From Candidatus Gastranaerophilales bacterium (GTDB taxonomy: Bacteria; Cyanobacteriota; Vampirovibrionia; Gastranaerophilales; Gastranaerophilaceae): a stretch of DNA of 38,957 bases. The notes beneath the pieces are model-generated. The model did not search any database. It had not been told where the DNA came from and was given only the letters and a program-made list of their open reading frames with translations. The translations under genes and the position numbers were made by a program. Positions 16,613 through 25,544 of the stretch are shown here, piece after piece. The stretch is from assembly GCA_944325515.1 (NCBI GenBank), contig CALVAO010000018.1:1-38957 (forward strand), in the 5' to 3' direction. Numbering within the stretch: position 1 is the stretch's first letter; every line of letters begins with the position of its first letter.

Positions 16613-17692
16613 ATGAAACTAATAAGACTCGGGCTGAAGAATTATAGAAACTGCAGTGATTTATCTCTTGATTTTGCTGGAAAGAAAACTCTCATTATAG
16701 GGAAAAATGCACAGGGTAAAACCAATATACTGGAGAGTATTTATTTTATGTCGGATTTAAAAAGTCCGAGAACTTCAGCTGTTTCAGATTTAATAATGTT
16801 TGGTGAAAATAAATTTGAAATCAACGCTCTGCTTGAAAAGAATGATACTGAAATTGAGCTTGATTTTTCTTATGATTCTGATAAAAAAAGAGAAATTAAA
16901 ATTAATAAGGTAAAAACGACTCCTAAGAATTTTAAGCTTGTTCTAAAAACTGTTCTCTTTTCAGCAAAAGATTTACTTTTATTGCGCGGCTCTCCGCAGG
17001 ACAGAAGAGATTGGCTTGACAGAGCTATTTCACAAATATATCCTGCGTATGATGAGAGGCTGGGGAAGTATGATAAAATACGAATACAAAAGAATAATCT
17101 TTTAAAAAATGATTATGTAGATGAAGATTTGCTTGAAATATTTAATGAACAGCTGGTGATAACCGGAGCAAACATTATATTTTTAAGAAAGAAATTCTTA
17201 AAAGAAATTGTAAAAATAGCAAGTGAGAAACATAAAATCATAAGCGAAAAAGAAGATTTTAGCTTAAATTATACTAATCCATATAATGATATTGATGAAA
17301 TAAGCAATTATTTAAAAAAAGAACTTGCAGAAAGAAAAAAAGAAGAATTAGCACGAAGGCAGGCTTGTGTAGGACCTCATAGAGATGATATAGAATTTAC
17401 AATAAACGGTATAGACGCGTCTAAATTTGCTTCGCAGGGACAGCAAAGGACTGTAGTGCTTTCTCTTAAGCTGTCGGAACTTGAAATAATAAAACAAAAG
17501 TCCGGCTTTGCGCCTATTTTACTTTTAGATGATGTTTTGGCAGAACTTGATGAAACAAGACAAAATTACCTTCTGAAATCAATTGATGATGATACTCAGT
17601 GTATAATTACATCTGTAGATACTTTATTATTTGAGGATGAATTTTTAAAAGATGTTATAATATATAAGATAGAAGAAGGGAGAATTGTATGA
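16613..17692 (+). CDS. recF: DNA replication and repair protein RecF
   Basis: SMC-like ATPase that loads RecA at single-strand gaps with RecO and RecR. The 359 residues show Walker A GKNAQGKT (30-37), the LKNYRN and PQDRRDWLDRAI segments, the signature region SQGQQRTVVLSLKLSEL and Walker B LLLDDVLAELD. The length is normal. recF often sits near dnaA-dnaN; here it lies about 9 kb from dnaA and pairs with galE, whose ATG overlaps its stop by four bases (ATGA). It has an extended -10 box at start-codon distance and no ribosome binding site. Confidence 0.95.
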   Translation: MKLIRLGLKNYRNCSDLSLDFAGKKTLIIGKNAQGKTNILESIYFMSDLKSPRTSAVSDLIMFGENKFEINALLEKNDTEIELDFSYDSDKKREIKINKVKTTPKNFKLVLKTVLFSAKDLLLLRGSPQDRRDWLDRAISQIYPAYDERLGKYDKIRIQKNNLLKNDYVDEDLLEIFNEQLVITGANIIFLRKKFLKEIVKIASEKHKIISEKEDFSLNYTNPYNDIDEISNYLKKELAERKKEELARRQACVGPHRDDIEFTINGIDASKFASQGQQRTVVLSLKLSELEIIKQKSGFAPILLLDDVLAELDETRQNYLLKSIDDDTQCIITSVDTLLFEDEFLKDVIIYKIEEGRIV

Positions 17693-18669
17693 TATTGGTT
17701 ACAGGAGGGGCAGGATATATAGGCAGTCATCTTGTTATGGCGCTTTTGGAAAAGAAAGAGGATGTTGTTGTTTTTGACAGTTTAGAATTAGGGCATATTC
17801 AAACTATTGAAATACTTCAAAAGTTTGGTAATTTAAAATTTGTTCAAGGTAATTTAAAAAATATTGATGATATAAGAGGTGTTTTTTTAGTTAATAAAAT
17901 AGATGCGGTTGTACATTTTGCCGCATATTCTCAAGTCGGTGAAAGCGTTATTAACCCTCAAAAATATTATTACAATAATGTATATGGTGCGCTGAATTTG
18001 TTAAATGCAATGCTTGAATTTGGAGTAAAAAAGATAGTTTTTTCTTCGACTGCAGCTGTATATGGTGAGCCCTGCTATACCCCTATAGACGAGAATCACC
18101 AGAAAAATCCAATTAATCCTTATGGTAATTCTAAATTAATGGTAGAAAAGATTTTGGATGATTATGATAAAGCATATGGATTAAAATCTGTAAGATTACG
18201 TTATTTTAATGCCTGTGGGGCAGATTCAAAATCAAGAATCGGTGAATGGCATGAGCCGGAAACACATTTAATACCGAATATTTTAAAAGCGGAAGAAGGA
18301 AAAAACTTTAAAATGTATGGCGATGACTATGATACAAAAGACGGTACCTGTATAAGGGACTATATTAATGTAGAGGACTTAGCTGCTGCTCATATTAAGG
18401 CTGTTGAATATCTAAACAATGGCGGCAAAACTGATTATTTTAATCTTGGCACGAACGAAGGAAATAGTGTAAAAGAAGTTTTTTCTGTGTGTGAAACTAT
18501 AAAAGGAGAAAAAATCCCTGTGGAAATCTGTCCAAGAAGAGCTGGTGATCCTGCAATTTTGGTTGCAGACAATAAGAAAGCAAAAGAAGTCTTAAACTGG
18601 GCACCACAAAAGGATTTGTATGCAAGCATAAAGTCTGCATATGAATGGGAAAATGTTATTCCTCGGTAA
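17689..18669 (+). CDS. galE: UDP-glucose 4-epimerase
   Basis: Interconverts UDP-glucose and UDP-galactose (extended short-chain dehydrogenase fold), supplying sugars for surface polysaccharide or galactose use. The NAD-binding motif TGGAGYIG is at residues 5-12. The catalytic Ser/Thr-Tyr-Lys set is at S120/T121 (FSSTAAVYGE), Y145 and K149 (NPYGNSK). Further marks are LRYFNACGA and GTCIRDYINVEDLA. The 326 residues match the family. It overlaps recF by four bases, so it is translationally coupled to it. Its last 14 bases overlap the 3' end of the convergent Memo-AMMECR1 gene. Specificity for other UDP-sugars cannot be excluded. Confidence 0.93.
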   Translation: MILVTGGAGYIGSHLVMALLEKKEDVVVFDSLELGHIQTIEILQKFGNLKFVQGNLKNIDDIRGVFLVNKIDAVVHFAAYSQVGESVINPQKYYYNNVYGALNLLNAMLEFGVKKIVFSSTAAVYGEPCYTPIDENHQKNPINPYGNSKLMVEKILDDYDKAYGLKSVRLRYFNACGADSKSRIGEWHEPETHLIPNILKAEEGKNFKMYGDDYDTKDGTCIRDYINVEDLAAAHIKAVEYLNNGGKTDYFNLGTNEGNSVKEVFSVCETIKGEKIPVEICPRRAGDPAILVADNKKAKEVLNWAPQKDLYASIKSAYEWENVIPR

Positions 18670-20029
18670 TGTATGTTGCATTAAACTTGTAGGCCTCCAG
18701 AGACTTTGAGAAGTAATTTGGAGGTAATCCGGCTTTCTCTTTTAATGAATTGAGAAAGATTTCTCTATCCGGCAGCTGTTCCCAAACAATAGGAAGATAG
18801 ACTGCCCGCTTATTACGTTCAACTATTATAATTCCATAGGGATATATTTTAGAGAGCAAATCCCTTTCATCTTTAAACTCAATTTTTTCTATTGATGATA
18901 GTATTGAAACAGAAAGTTCCAGATTCTCCAGTTCATCAATGCTTAGAGGCTCAAATCTCGGGTCTTGAAATGCTGCATTTTTTGCATTATCAATAATATC
19001 TAATATTAAAGGTTTTGTCGGATAAACAGAACCTATACATCCTCTTAATTTTCCGTTAAGTTTTAAAGTTACAAACGAGGCGCCGTATTCTGTGAGTACG
19101 GATGGAATATGACGCGGAATATATTCTTCCTCATTAATCGCATGAATAATACTCTCTCTTGCTGTTTTAAGTATATATGAAGAGTAGTATTTTTCTATAT
19201 AATCATTTCTTGTATCGGTATAAAGGAACCAGGAACCATAGCCGACAACTTTATCTTTTTCATTGCTTATGTCGCCGGAATTGTACATCTCCGCGCGGAT
19301 CATTGAACAATCATTATTATTTGCAAAATCTACAAGTCCTTTTACTCCTACAATACCGCAGGCTTGATAGTTTTCTAAAAATTCTATTCGCCCTGTTTCA
19401 ATAATGGTTGCCGTATAGGTGTCTATCTGGCGGCATTGCTGCTGAGTATAATAATGACTTAAGTCTGATGATATGACAAAAGAAGAGTTCTCCCAGTATG
19501 CAGATATTAAATCAGAAATCAGACGGTGATCGCATTTCCCTGTAAGTATAGGAATGATTCTGATTTTTTTTCCCAGTTTTTTTATGTTTTTTACAAAGTC
19601 GACAGCACTTTGTCTCTGCGGAAGAAAAAGATTTTGAATAAAAGGCAGCTGAACTTCTATAGAGTGCTCATTATCAAATATTTCATTAGCAATTAAGCAG
19701 GGAAATTTTTCGGAAATTTCTTCAATAAGTTTATTGTTAACTTCTAAATTCCCGAGCGGCGTTTCAAAAAAAGTATATTCCGGAAATGCGATATTATTAA
19801 AACTTTCATGATGCGACGGTGCTATAATAAAAATGTTTTCATTCGGTTCAAGGTACTGAAACCCAGCCATTGCGGCATGCCCTGAGTAGATGTAGCCGGC
19901 ATGAGGTACTATTATAGCCTTGGTTTTGTAATCTACACCGGTAGTTTCTTTATATGTATCAAGCAGTTTATTTAGTTCTTCGGGATTATCCGGATAAAAA
20001 CTTCCTGCAAATACGGCTTTTTTATTCAT
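18656..20029 (-). CDS. Memo-AMMECR1 fusion protein (AmmeMemoRadiSam A and B components)
   Basis: A 457-residue fusion of two proteins often encoded apart. Residues 1-265 are the Memo/dioxygenase-like domain with H43 (PHAGYIYSGH), H73-H74 (APSHHESF), SSDLSHY near 187-193 and a conserved cysteine at C224. Residues about 280-457 are AMMECR1, with the hallmark LRGCIGS at 328-334. In the AmmeMemoRadiSam set these go with a radical SAM enzyme, which is not in this window. The open frame extends far upstream, but the ATG at 20029 starts the normal family N-terminus (KKAVFAGSFYPDNP). A promoter with TATAAT ends six bases before it, and no Shine-Dalgarno is present. The biochemical function is poorly known. 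Confidence 0.88.
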   Translation of the reverse strand: MNKKAVFAGSFYPDNPEELNKLLDTYKETTGVDYKTKAIIVPHAGYIYSGHAAMAGFQYLEPNENIFIIAPSHHESFNNIAFPEYTFFETPLGNLEVNNKLIEEISEKFPCLIANEIFDNEHSIEVQLPFIQNLFLPQRQSAVDFVKNIKKLGKKIRIIPILTGKCDHRLISDLISAYWENSSFVISSDLSHYYTQQQCRQIDTYTATIIETGRIEFLENYQACGIVGVKGLVDFANNNDCSMIRAEMYNSGDISNEKDKVVGYGSWFLYTDTRNDYIEKYYSSYILKTARESIIHAINEEEYIPRHIPSVLTEYGASFVTLKLNGKLRGCIGSVYPTKPLILDIIDNAKNAAFQDPRFEPLSIDELENLELSVSILSSIEKIEFKDERDLLSKIYPYGIIIVERNKRAVYLPIVWEQLPDREIFLNSLKEKAGLPPNYFSKSLEAYKFNATYITEE

Positions 20030-20035
20030 AGAAAT

Positions 20036-20064
20036 ATTATAAAATAATTTTTTAGATATAGCAA
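20036..20064 (-). promoter_or_regulatory. Promoter of the Memo-AMMECR1 gene, probably leaderless
   Basis: On the reverse strand TTGCTA (20059-20064), a 17-base spacer and TATAAT (20036-20041). Only six bases (20030-20035) separate the -10 box from the ATG, so the start codon would be at the 5' end of the mRNA. Confidence 0.65.
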
Positions 20065-20093
20065 AAAAATATTTTATATGGTTTATTATAAGT

Positions 20094-20681
20094 ATGAAAA
20101 TTAATCGATATAGTTCAGCCCAATCTTTTTGCGGGTATAAAAATATAATTGCAAATGACATCAATACAGATAGATTTAGATTTATTATGCTTTCAATGCA
20201 GCTTGATAACGAGGGTAAACCGGATTTATCTGAATTCATACAGTACAAAAAAATGTCCGGTTTAAGTGAAGAAGCAGTAAATAAGGATATTTTAACCGGT
20301 ATATACATGAAATTACCGGAGATGCAGTCTAATGATTTGTTTTTGAATAACAGCCATATCCCGGGTGATAAGGATTTAAAATATATGCAGGAAATTTTGC
20401 CGGAAGATTTGTACAAAAGCAAGGAAAGGGTTGCTTTGAGAGCATATACATTTCTGGCAGATCTCACAAAAAGGATTATGAATGACAATCTTTTTTGTCA
20501 AGATGCCCAAATCCCAAATGTAATAAGACATACTTTTGAAACGCTGACTTCTGTTTATCAGAATCAAACCATATGTTTTAATATATTAAAAGACTCTTTA
20601 CAGAAGCAAATAGCGCCTCAAAAAGTTGCTTTACTTTTTAATAATGAAATTTTTCAGACTATGAGTAAATTTTTCAAGTAG
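20094..20681 (+). CDS. Lineage-specific protein of unknown function
   Basis: A 195-residue protein with no domain I recognise. It begins MKINRYSSAQSFCGYK; short N-termini with a FxGY-like motif recur, from memory, in many uncharacterised Gastranaerophilales proteins. The rest is predicted mostly helical and mixed-charge, with no clear signal peptide or membrane segment. It is divergent from Memo-AMMECR1 (64 bases between start codons) and its last eight bases overlap the convergent TPR lipoprotein gene. No ribosome binding site is seen; AT-rich -10-like sequence lies within ten bases of the ATG. The frame is long and undisturbed, so it is probably real. Confidence 0.65.
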   Translation: MKINRYSSAQSFCGYKNIIANDINTDRFRFIMLSMQLDNEGKPDLSEFIQYKKMSGLSEEAVNKDILTGIYMKLPEMQSNDLFLNNSHIPGDKDLKYMQEILPEDLYKSKERVALRAYTFLADLTKRIMNDNLFCQDAQIPNVIRHTFETLTSVYQNQTICFNILKDSLQKQIAPQKVALLFNNEIFQTMSKFFK

Positions 20682-21240
20682 CCTGCTGCATTTTAGAGGT
20701 TACTTCTCTTAAATATTGTCTAATAGCGGGTGTAATCAATAAATCCGGCTCTTCCATACAGACTTCATCCAGTATTATAACACCTTTTCTAACCTCACCG
20801 TTAGTAATATATAATAATCCCAGCTGAATTTTTTCATATGGATTTTTAGAGTCTTTAAGTTCTTTTATTTTTGAATTAACTATCCCGAGAGATTTGTAGC
20901 ATTCTGTAAGGTTTTGATAGTATTTAAAATTAAGCCCGTATAATTTTATTGCATCCTCAAAACATACCCGCGCCATATCCGGATAGCCTATAAACGTGTA
21001 GGTTTCTCCGAGATTATTTTTGAATATAGCGGTTGCCTGTGTATTGGGACTTAATTGTATTGCAATTTTAAATTCCTGTATTGCAGCATAATATATTCTG
21101 TCTTTTAAATAATTAAGCCCGACATTATTATGATAAAAAGCATCTTTTCCGGCATCAATTGTATATTTATACGGTTTTTTGTAGCCGGAACAGCAGAATA
21201 TTACTGTGAGCAGGAATATTATAGCTAATCGTTTTATCAT
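20674..21240 (-). CDS. TPR-containing probable lipoprotein
   Basis: A 188-residue exported protein. A hydrophobic N-terminus ends in VIFCCSGYKK; the cysteines suggest lipid attachment, though the residues before them are not a canonical lipobox. TPR-like helices follow: AFYHNNVGLNYLKDRIYYAAIQEFKIAIQLSPN (about 35-68) and IFKNNLGETYTFIGYPDMARVCFEDAIKLYG (about 73-104). It overlaps the upstream MBL-hydrolase gene by four bases (ATGA), so it is the third gene of a coupled unit with the phosphoesterase. It probably acts as a periplasmic or membrane-anchored scaffold; the partner is unknown. It converges with and overlaps the gene at 20094. Confidence 0.75.
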   Translation of the reverse strand: MIKRLAIIFLLTVIFCCSGYKKPYKYTIDAGKDAFYHNNVGLNYLKDRIYYAAIQEFKIAIQLSPNTQATAIFKNNLGETYTFIGYPDMARVCFEDAIKLYGLNFKYYQNLTECYKSLGIVNSKIKELKDSKNPYEKIQLGLLYITNGEVRKGVIILDEVCMEEPDLLITPAIRQYLREVTSKMQQAT

Positions 21241-22163
21241 AATAAGTCTAATTCTAATCCTTCATAAGCGAAAATCGCATCTTCTGAGGCATATTCTTCT
21301 GCAAGCATATCCAATTTTTCATCATTATAGCCTGGATCATAATGGAAGAATACCATTTTTTTTGCTCCGACCTGTTTTTTGCAATCCAGTGCCATTTCAA
21401 AAGTAGAATGACCAAATCCTTGCTTAGGAACATAAATACTTAAATAATCTTCTGTAGAATATTGAGCGTCATGTATAAGCAAATCACACTCCTTGGCAAA
21501 TTTAATCAGTTTTTTATCACCACCGGGATAGCTTTCTTTATCTGTCGCATAAACAAGTGTCTTTCCTTTGTATGCAATTTTGTATATGAGAACACCATTT
21601 TGCGGGTGAGCATATGATTTATAACATGTTATAACAACATCTTCATCAGTGTAATCACCTTCTTTTAAATCATTAACCCGTATGATTTTAGGAAATTCTC
21701 CGGTTTTAAAAATAATATAATTAGTTTCATTTAAGTCCAGTATTTTTAAATCGGCGGCAATATCGCCGAGATCCAGTGGAAATGACTTGGTGAAGAGTAT
21801 TTTTGCGAGTTCTTTTTCAAGAGTTTCATTATAGTTAACCCCTCCCATTAAGCACATTCTTGTTGATGCAAGATGTGAAGGTCTGAAAAACGGAAAACCT
21901 TGAATATGATCAAGATGAATATGACTTAATAAAATTGTGCACTTAACAGGAGTTCTGTCTGTAATTGTTGTGCCGGATTCAATATATTTTTGCATAAGTT
22001 CATTGCCTAAGCTTATTAGCCCGGTACCTGCATCCAATATGATTAAATGTCCGCCAACTCTTATTTCTATGCAGGAAGTGTTGCCGCCGTATTTTAAAAA
22101 CTCTCTGTCTGCTACCGGATAGCTGCCTCTTACGCCTCTAAACTTGATTTTAAATTCATTCAT
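21237..22163 (-). CDS. MBL-fold metallohydrolase
   Basis: A 308-residue metallo-beta-lactamase-fold hydrolase. The metal-binding motif HIHLDH is at residues 81-86. Also seen are the N-terminal GGNTSCIEIRVGGHLIILDAGTG core, a DKES segment and HDAQYS with a downstream GHSTFEMAL, which should supply further metal ligands. This pattern resembles the RNase Z/PhnP or cyclic-phosphodiesterase branch rather than true beta-lactamases. There is no signal peptide, so it is cytoplasmic. Its ATG shares one base with the stop of the phosphoesterase gene (TAATG), and its own stop overlaps the TPR lipoprotein start. The substrate is unknown. Confidence 0.85.
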   Translation of the reverse strand: MNEFKIKFRGVRGSYPVADREFLKYGGNTSCIEIRVGGHLIILDAGTGLISLGNELMQKYIESGTTITDRTPVKCTILLSHIHLDHIQGFPFFRPSHLASTRMCLMGGVNYNETLEKELAKILFTKSFPLDLGDIAADLKILDLNETNYIIFKTGEFPKIIRVNDLKEGDYTDEDVVITCYKSYAHPQNGVLIYKIAYKGKTLVYATDKESYPGGDKKLIKFAKECDLLIHDAQYSTEDYLSIYVPKQGFGHSTFEMALDCKKQVGAKKMVFFHYDPGYNDEKLDMLAEEYASEDAIFAYEGLELDLL

Positions 22164-23143
22164 TATATTTCCCTTCCTAATTCAAAAGTCGCATTTCTAT
22201 CGCTCTCATCGCCGTATAGCCGTTCAGAACCAAATAATCTAAGCTTGGAACGTGCCTGTATATCTTTTAAATTAGTTTCTTTTAGATATACATCAACGAG
22301 TGTACGTTTTTTATTTGTATTTATATTAATAATTCTAAATGCATTCGGATAAGTTACTAGTGAAGGGCAGGTTATAACCAGCATATTTTCATCTTGAAAA
22401 GTTTTTGCGCAGTGATAGTGCCCCTGCAGGACTATAACGGGATTTTTATGCGACTGTAATAATTTTCGGACTTCATATTCATTCTGCATCTTGTGATTTG
22501 AGCTCGAATACGGTTCTATTATCGGAACATGCGTGCATACAATTACTGTGTCTTTTTCATGATTCTCGAGTTCTTCTTTTAACCATAAAAATTCTTCATT
22601 GGAGATTTCTCCGTTAGCAGTCAGTTTATAATCAATTATAGAATCAAGGCATATAACTCTGAAACCTTTTTTGGGTGTGAATGCATAATATATATTTTTC
22701 TGGTTCATGTTTTCATTAGCTGCTGCAAGAGTTTGTAAAAACTTATTCTTTGTTAAAGGACCATCAATACTGATATCATGATTCCCGGGAATTGCGTACC
22801 ACGGGAAAAGCAGTTTATTAATGTGTGTACTGACTTTTTCAAGCTCGCTGACTTCCGGAACATTGATTAAATCTCCGGTAAATATAACAAAATCATAAGG
22901 TCCGGATGTATTTATCTGAAAAACGGCATCGTCTAAAAGTGCACCGGATTTTTTTAAGAATTTATACGAAGTATTTTCTTCAAAAGATGAAAAATGTGCA
23001 TCGCTTATTTGTGCAATTCTTAAGTTATTATTGGCAGCAGTGCAGACTTGTGTGCCAATAGCACAGGCTAACAGAATTGTTAATACAAAATTGACAATTC
23101 TGGTAAAAAATGATTCTTTTTTCTTTTTTTGACCGCTTTTCAT
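22163..23143 (-). CDS. Exported calcineurin-like metallophosphoesterase
   Basis: A 326-residue protein with the complete metallophosphoesterase motif set: DAH (residues 48-50), GD (90-91), GNHD (120-123), CTHVP and GHYH. A basic N-terminus and hydrophobic stretch (about 15-36, VNFVLTILLACAIGTQVCTAA) indicate export, either cleaved or as an anchor. The substrate is a phosphomonoester or diester that cannot be specified. It is the first gene of a leftward three-gene coupled unit with the MBL hydrolase and TPR lipoprotein. No convincing Shine-Dalgarno is present. It is divergent from gshB. Confidence 0.88.
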   Translation of the reverse strand: MKSGQKKKKESFFTRIVNFVLTILLACAIGTQVCTAANNNLRIAQISDAHFSSFEENTSYKFLKKSGALLDDAVFQINTSGPYDFVIFTGDLINVPEVSELEKVSTHINKLLFPWYAIPGNHDISIDGPLTKNKFLQTLAAANENMNQKNIYYAFTPKKGFRVICLDSIIDYKLTANGEISNEEFLWLKEELENHEKDTVIVCTHVPIIEPYSSSNHKMQNEYEVRKLLQSHKNPVIVLQGHYHCAKTFQDENMLVITCPSLVTYPNAFRIININTNKKRTLVDVYLKETNLKDIQARSKLRLFGSERLYGDESDRNATFELGREI

Positions 23144-23287
23144 AAATATCTTTTTTATAATAATTCATGACAATTGTACAAGTCAACGGGGTAGGCTAAA
23201 ATCCGTAATAATATTCTACAGAATAATACCTTTGTAATCTTGTATTTCTGTATCTTTAGTGGTACCCTTTTATGCGGTGAGGTTAAA

Positions 23288-24241
23288 ATGCAAAAAGTTT
23301 TATTTATAATTGATAAACTGGAATTAAAATACTTTGAATTTAATCAGCTTGTAACGAATTTCTGGTTGATAAAAGAGTTATTGGAACGAAATAATGAAGT
23401 CTATATTACAACAATACCAAATCTTTTATTAAGAGGCGATATCGCATATGCAAAGTGTTATGAGTCATTTTTATATGAAAATAACATTTTTTATAAGGAC
23501 GTAAAAGTTGAAAAAGAGATAAATGGTTTTGATTTAGTATTATTTAGACCGGATCCGCCGGTAGACATTGATTATATAAATGCAACTTATATCTTTGATT
23601 TTGTAACAAAACCGCGTGTAGTGAATGAACCTGCCGCTATAAGAGATTTTAACGAGAAACTCCACAGTGTTTATTTTAAGAACTTGATGGCAGAAAATAT
23701 TGTAACAGCATCGCTATCAGACATAGAAAAATTTTTAGCAATAAATAAGCAGATAGTGTTAAAACCTCTTAACAGGTGCTTTGGCTCCGGTGTAATGTAT
23801 CTATATGAAGGTGACCCGAATACAAGAACGATAATTAATACGATGACAAATAATGAAACGACTCTGGTAATGGTCCAAAAGTTCATACCGGGTGTAAAGC
23901 GCGGTGATAAAAGAGTTCTTACTCTTGGCGATAAGGTGTTAAAATATTGTATAAAGAAGCTCCCTACTGCTGACGATTTTAAGTTTAATACGCACAACGA
24001 TAATTATATTACCTCTGCAGAGCTTACGGATGAAGAATTTAAAAATTTTTCGGAAGTGGCGGAAAGTCTGAATTCAAAAGGTATTTGTATGGCAGGGTTA
24101 GATGTAATTGACGGTAAAATTATAGAGGTGAACGTGACAAGTCCGTGTTATTTTATAAAAGAAATTAATAAACTCTATAATGTAGAACTGGAAAAAGAGA
24201 TTTGTGAATTTTTATTGACACGGAGCTTGTTATCATTATAA
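23288..24241 (+). CDS. gshB: Glutathione synthetase (ATP-grasp)
   Basis: Joins gamma-glutamylcysteine and glycine using ATP to make glutathione. The 317 residues carry the prokaryotic GshB marks: LFRPDPPVD (about 85-93), NEPAAIRDFNEKL (113-125), VLKPLNRCFGSGV (157-169), the PG-x-KRGDKRV region and EVNVTSP (280-286), which binds metal and nucleotide. The loop after KKLP differs from the proteobacterial form. The frame continues upstream from a TTG, but the ATG at 23288 has GAGG five bases before it and starts the normal N-terminus. No gshA is nearby. Glutathione use would fit an aerobe or a cyanobacterial relative; a related ligase activity is possible. Confidence 0.87.
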   Translation: MQKVLFIIDKLELKYFEFNQLVTNFWLIKELLERNNEVYITTIPNLLLRGDIAYAKCYESFLYENNIFYKDVKVEKEINGFDLVLFRPDPPVDIDYINATYIFDFVTKPRVVNEPAAIRDFNEKLHSVYFKNLMAENIVTASLSDIEKFLAINKQIVLKPLNRCFGSGVMYLYEGDPNTRTIINTMTNNETTLVMVQKFIPGVKRGDKRVLTLGDKVLKYCIKKLPTADDFKFNTHNDNYITSAELTDEEFKNFSEVAESLNSKGICMAGLDVIDGKIIEVNVTSPCYFIKEINKLYNVELEKEICEFLLTRSLLSL

Positions 24242-24331
24242 ATATAGTGTATAATTCAATTATCTGATGTATATAAATATTTAAAGTCTATTGTATTATA
24301 ATAAAAGAGAAGTTTAATAAGAAGGAATATT

Positions 24332-25081
24332 ATGAAAAAGTCTATTTTAGTTTTATTGGCAATGTTAGTATGTGTATCAACTACTAATTTTGCAATTGCA
24401 AAAAATACATCAAATTCTACGCTTGCATCAGCAATAAAAATGTATAAAGCAGGAAACTATGCACAATGTTATACAACACTTAGTGATCTTGTAAAAAAAG
24501 ATCCTTCAAATGCTGTTGCTTATTATTATCTGGCAATCACATCAACCCAAATTGGTAAAAAAGATGAAGCAATAAGCAATTATGCAAAAGTTTTGGAACT
24601 CTCTCCGGAAGGTCAACTAGGTTTGTATGCAAGAAAAGGAAAAACATGTTTGGAATCTCCAGAACAGTGTAAGGACTTTACTGAAAATTCCGAGTTAGAC
24701 GCTTTTATTCAAAGAAAATTCGGAAGTGGTTTTTCAAAAGAAGTACGTAGTGATTATGAAAAACAAAAAATAGAAAATTTGATGAGAGAGATGAACAGGG
24801 GTAATGCAATTGAACCTGGAACATTCAAAGAGTATAAGGATTTTTCAAGTGAAGTTCCTACAAATGATGAAATCGTATCAGCTCTAAGAGTCCTTCAAAG
24901 AGCAGGTCTAACTGATATAATCGGAAATAATTCAAATCTTTCTGATGCCTCAATGCTTCTTGGCAGTCAAGATAATGATGCAAATATAATGATGAATATG
25001 CTTATGGGCAATAAGAATTCTTCAATAAGCCCGCAATTAATTCAATCTTTAATAACTAATCAATTTTCAAGCGGTTTTTAG
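24332..25081 (+). CDS. Exported TPR protein upstream of fliW
   Basis: A 249-residue protein with a clear signal peptide (MKKSILVLLAMLVCVSTTNFAIA, cleavage near residue 23). Two TPR units follow (about 30-100: AIKMYKAGNYAQCYTTLSDLVKKDPSNAVAYYYLAITSTQIGKKDEAISNYAKVLELSP), then a helical region with Asn- and Met-rich low complexity near the C-terminus. AAGGA five bases before the ATG supports the start. fliW begins about ten bases after its stop, so it leads a probable operon with fliW, csrA and another TPR gene. That suggests a periplasmic role linked to flagella or surface assembly, which is inference. Confidence 0.78.
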   Translation: MKKSILVLLAMLVCVSTTNFAIAKNTSNSTLASAIKMYKAGNYAQCYTTLSDLVKKDPSNAVAYYYLAITSTQIGKKDEAISNYAKVLELSPEGQLGLYARKGKTCLESPEQCKDFTENSELDAFIQRKFGSGFSKEVRSDYEKQKIENLMREMNRGNAIEPGTFKEYKDFSSEVPTNDEIVSALRVLQRAGLTDIIGNNSNLSDASMLLGSQDNDANIMMNMLMGNKNSSISPQLIQSLITNQFSSGF

Positions 25082-25091
25082 GAAACAATGA

Positions 25092-25526
25092 GTGATGAAT
25101 ATAAATACAGTAAGATTCGGTGAAATTAGTATAGAAGAAAATCGTATTTTTAATTTTGTGATGCCTATAATAGGCTTTGATAAATTAACAAAATTTGTTA
25201 TACTTGAGCCGAATAAAGATTCTCTGTTTAAATGGCTGCAATCAGTGGAAGATCCGGCTCTGGCTTTTCCGATTATTTCAGTTTCATCGCTTGCTTTTGA
25301 TTATACTATTGATTTACAGGACAATGTTGTAGATGCTTTAGGTATAAAGAGTGCTGAAAATGTTCTCGTTATGAACATAACCTCAATACCTCAAGATGAT
25401 CCGAAAGGTACAACAATTAATTTGCTTGCACCTCTGATTTTTAATATAGAAAACCAAACAGCAGGGCAGGTTGTCTTGTCCGGCTCTGGATATGATATAA
25501 GCTACCCTATGTTTAAGACAGTTTAA
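25092..25526 (+). CDS. fliW: Flagellar assembly factor FliW
   Basis: Protein partner that binds both flagellin and CsrA. When flagellin is secreted, freed FliW binds CsrA and lifts its block on flagellin mRNA. The 144 residues match the family, with VRFGEISIEENRIFNFVMPIIGFDKLTKFVILEP at the N-terminus and the conserved VEDPALAFPIISV core, and NLLAPLIFNIENQTAGQVVL towards the C-terminus. The start may be the GTG at 25092, or the ATG at 25095; AGGA at 25080-25083 serves either. csrA follows 18 bases after the stop, a classical pairing. Confidence 0.94.
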   Translation: MMNINTVRFGEISIEENRIFNFVMPIIGFDKLTKFVILEPNKDSLFKWLQSVEDPALAFPIISVSSLAFDYTIDLQDNVVDALGIKSAENVLVMNITSIPQDDPKGTTINLLAPLIFNIENQTAGQVVLSGSGYDISYPMFKTV

Positions 25527-25544
25527 GTTTAATTAAGGATACTG

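Noticed and set aside
20030..20488. 153-residue N-terminal extension of the Memo-AMMECR1 frame
   Set aside because: It does not resemble the family, lies over the divergent gene at 20094, and the internal ATG at 20029 has a good promoter and the normal family N-terminus.
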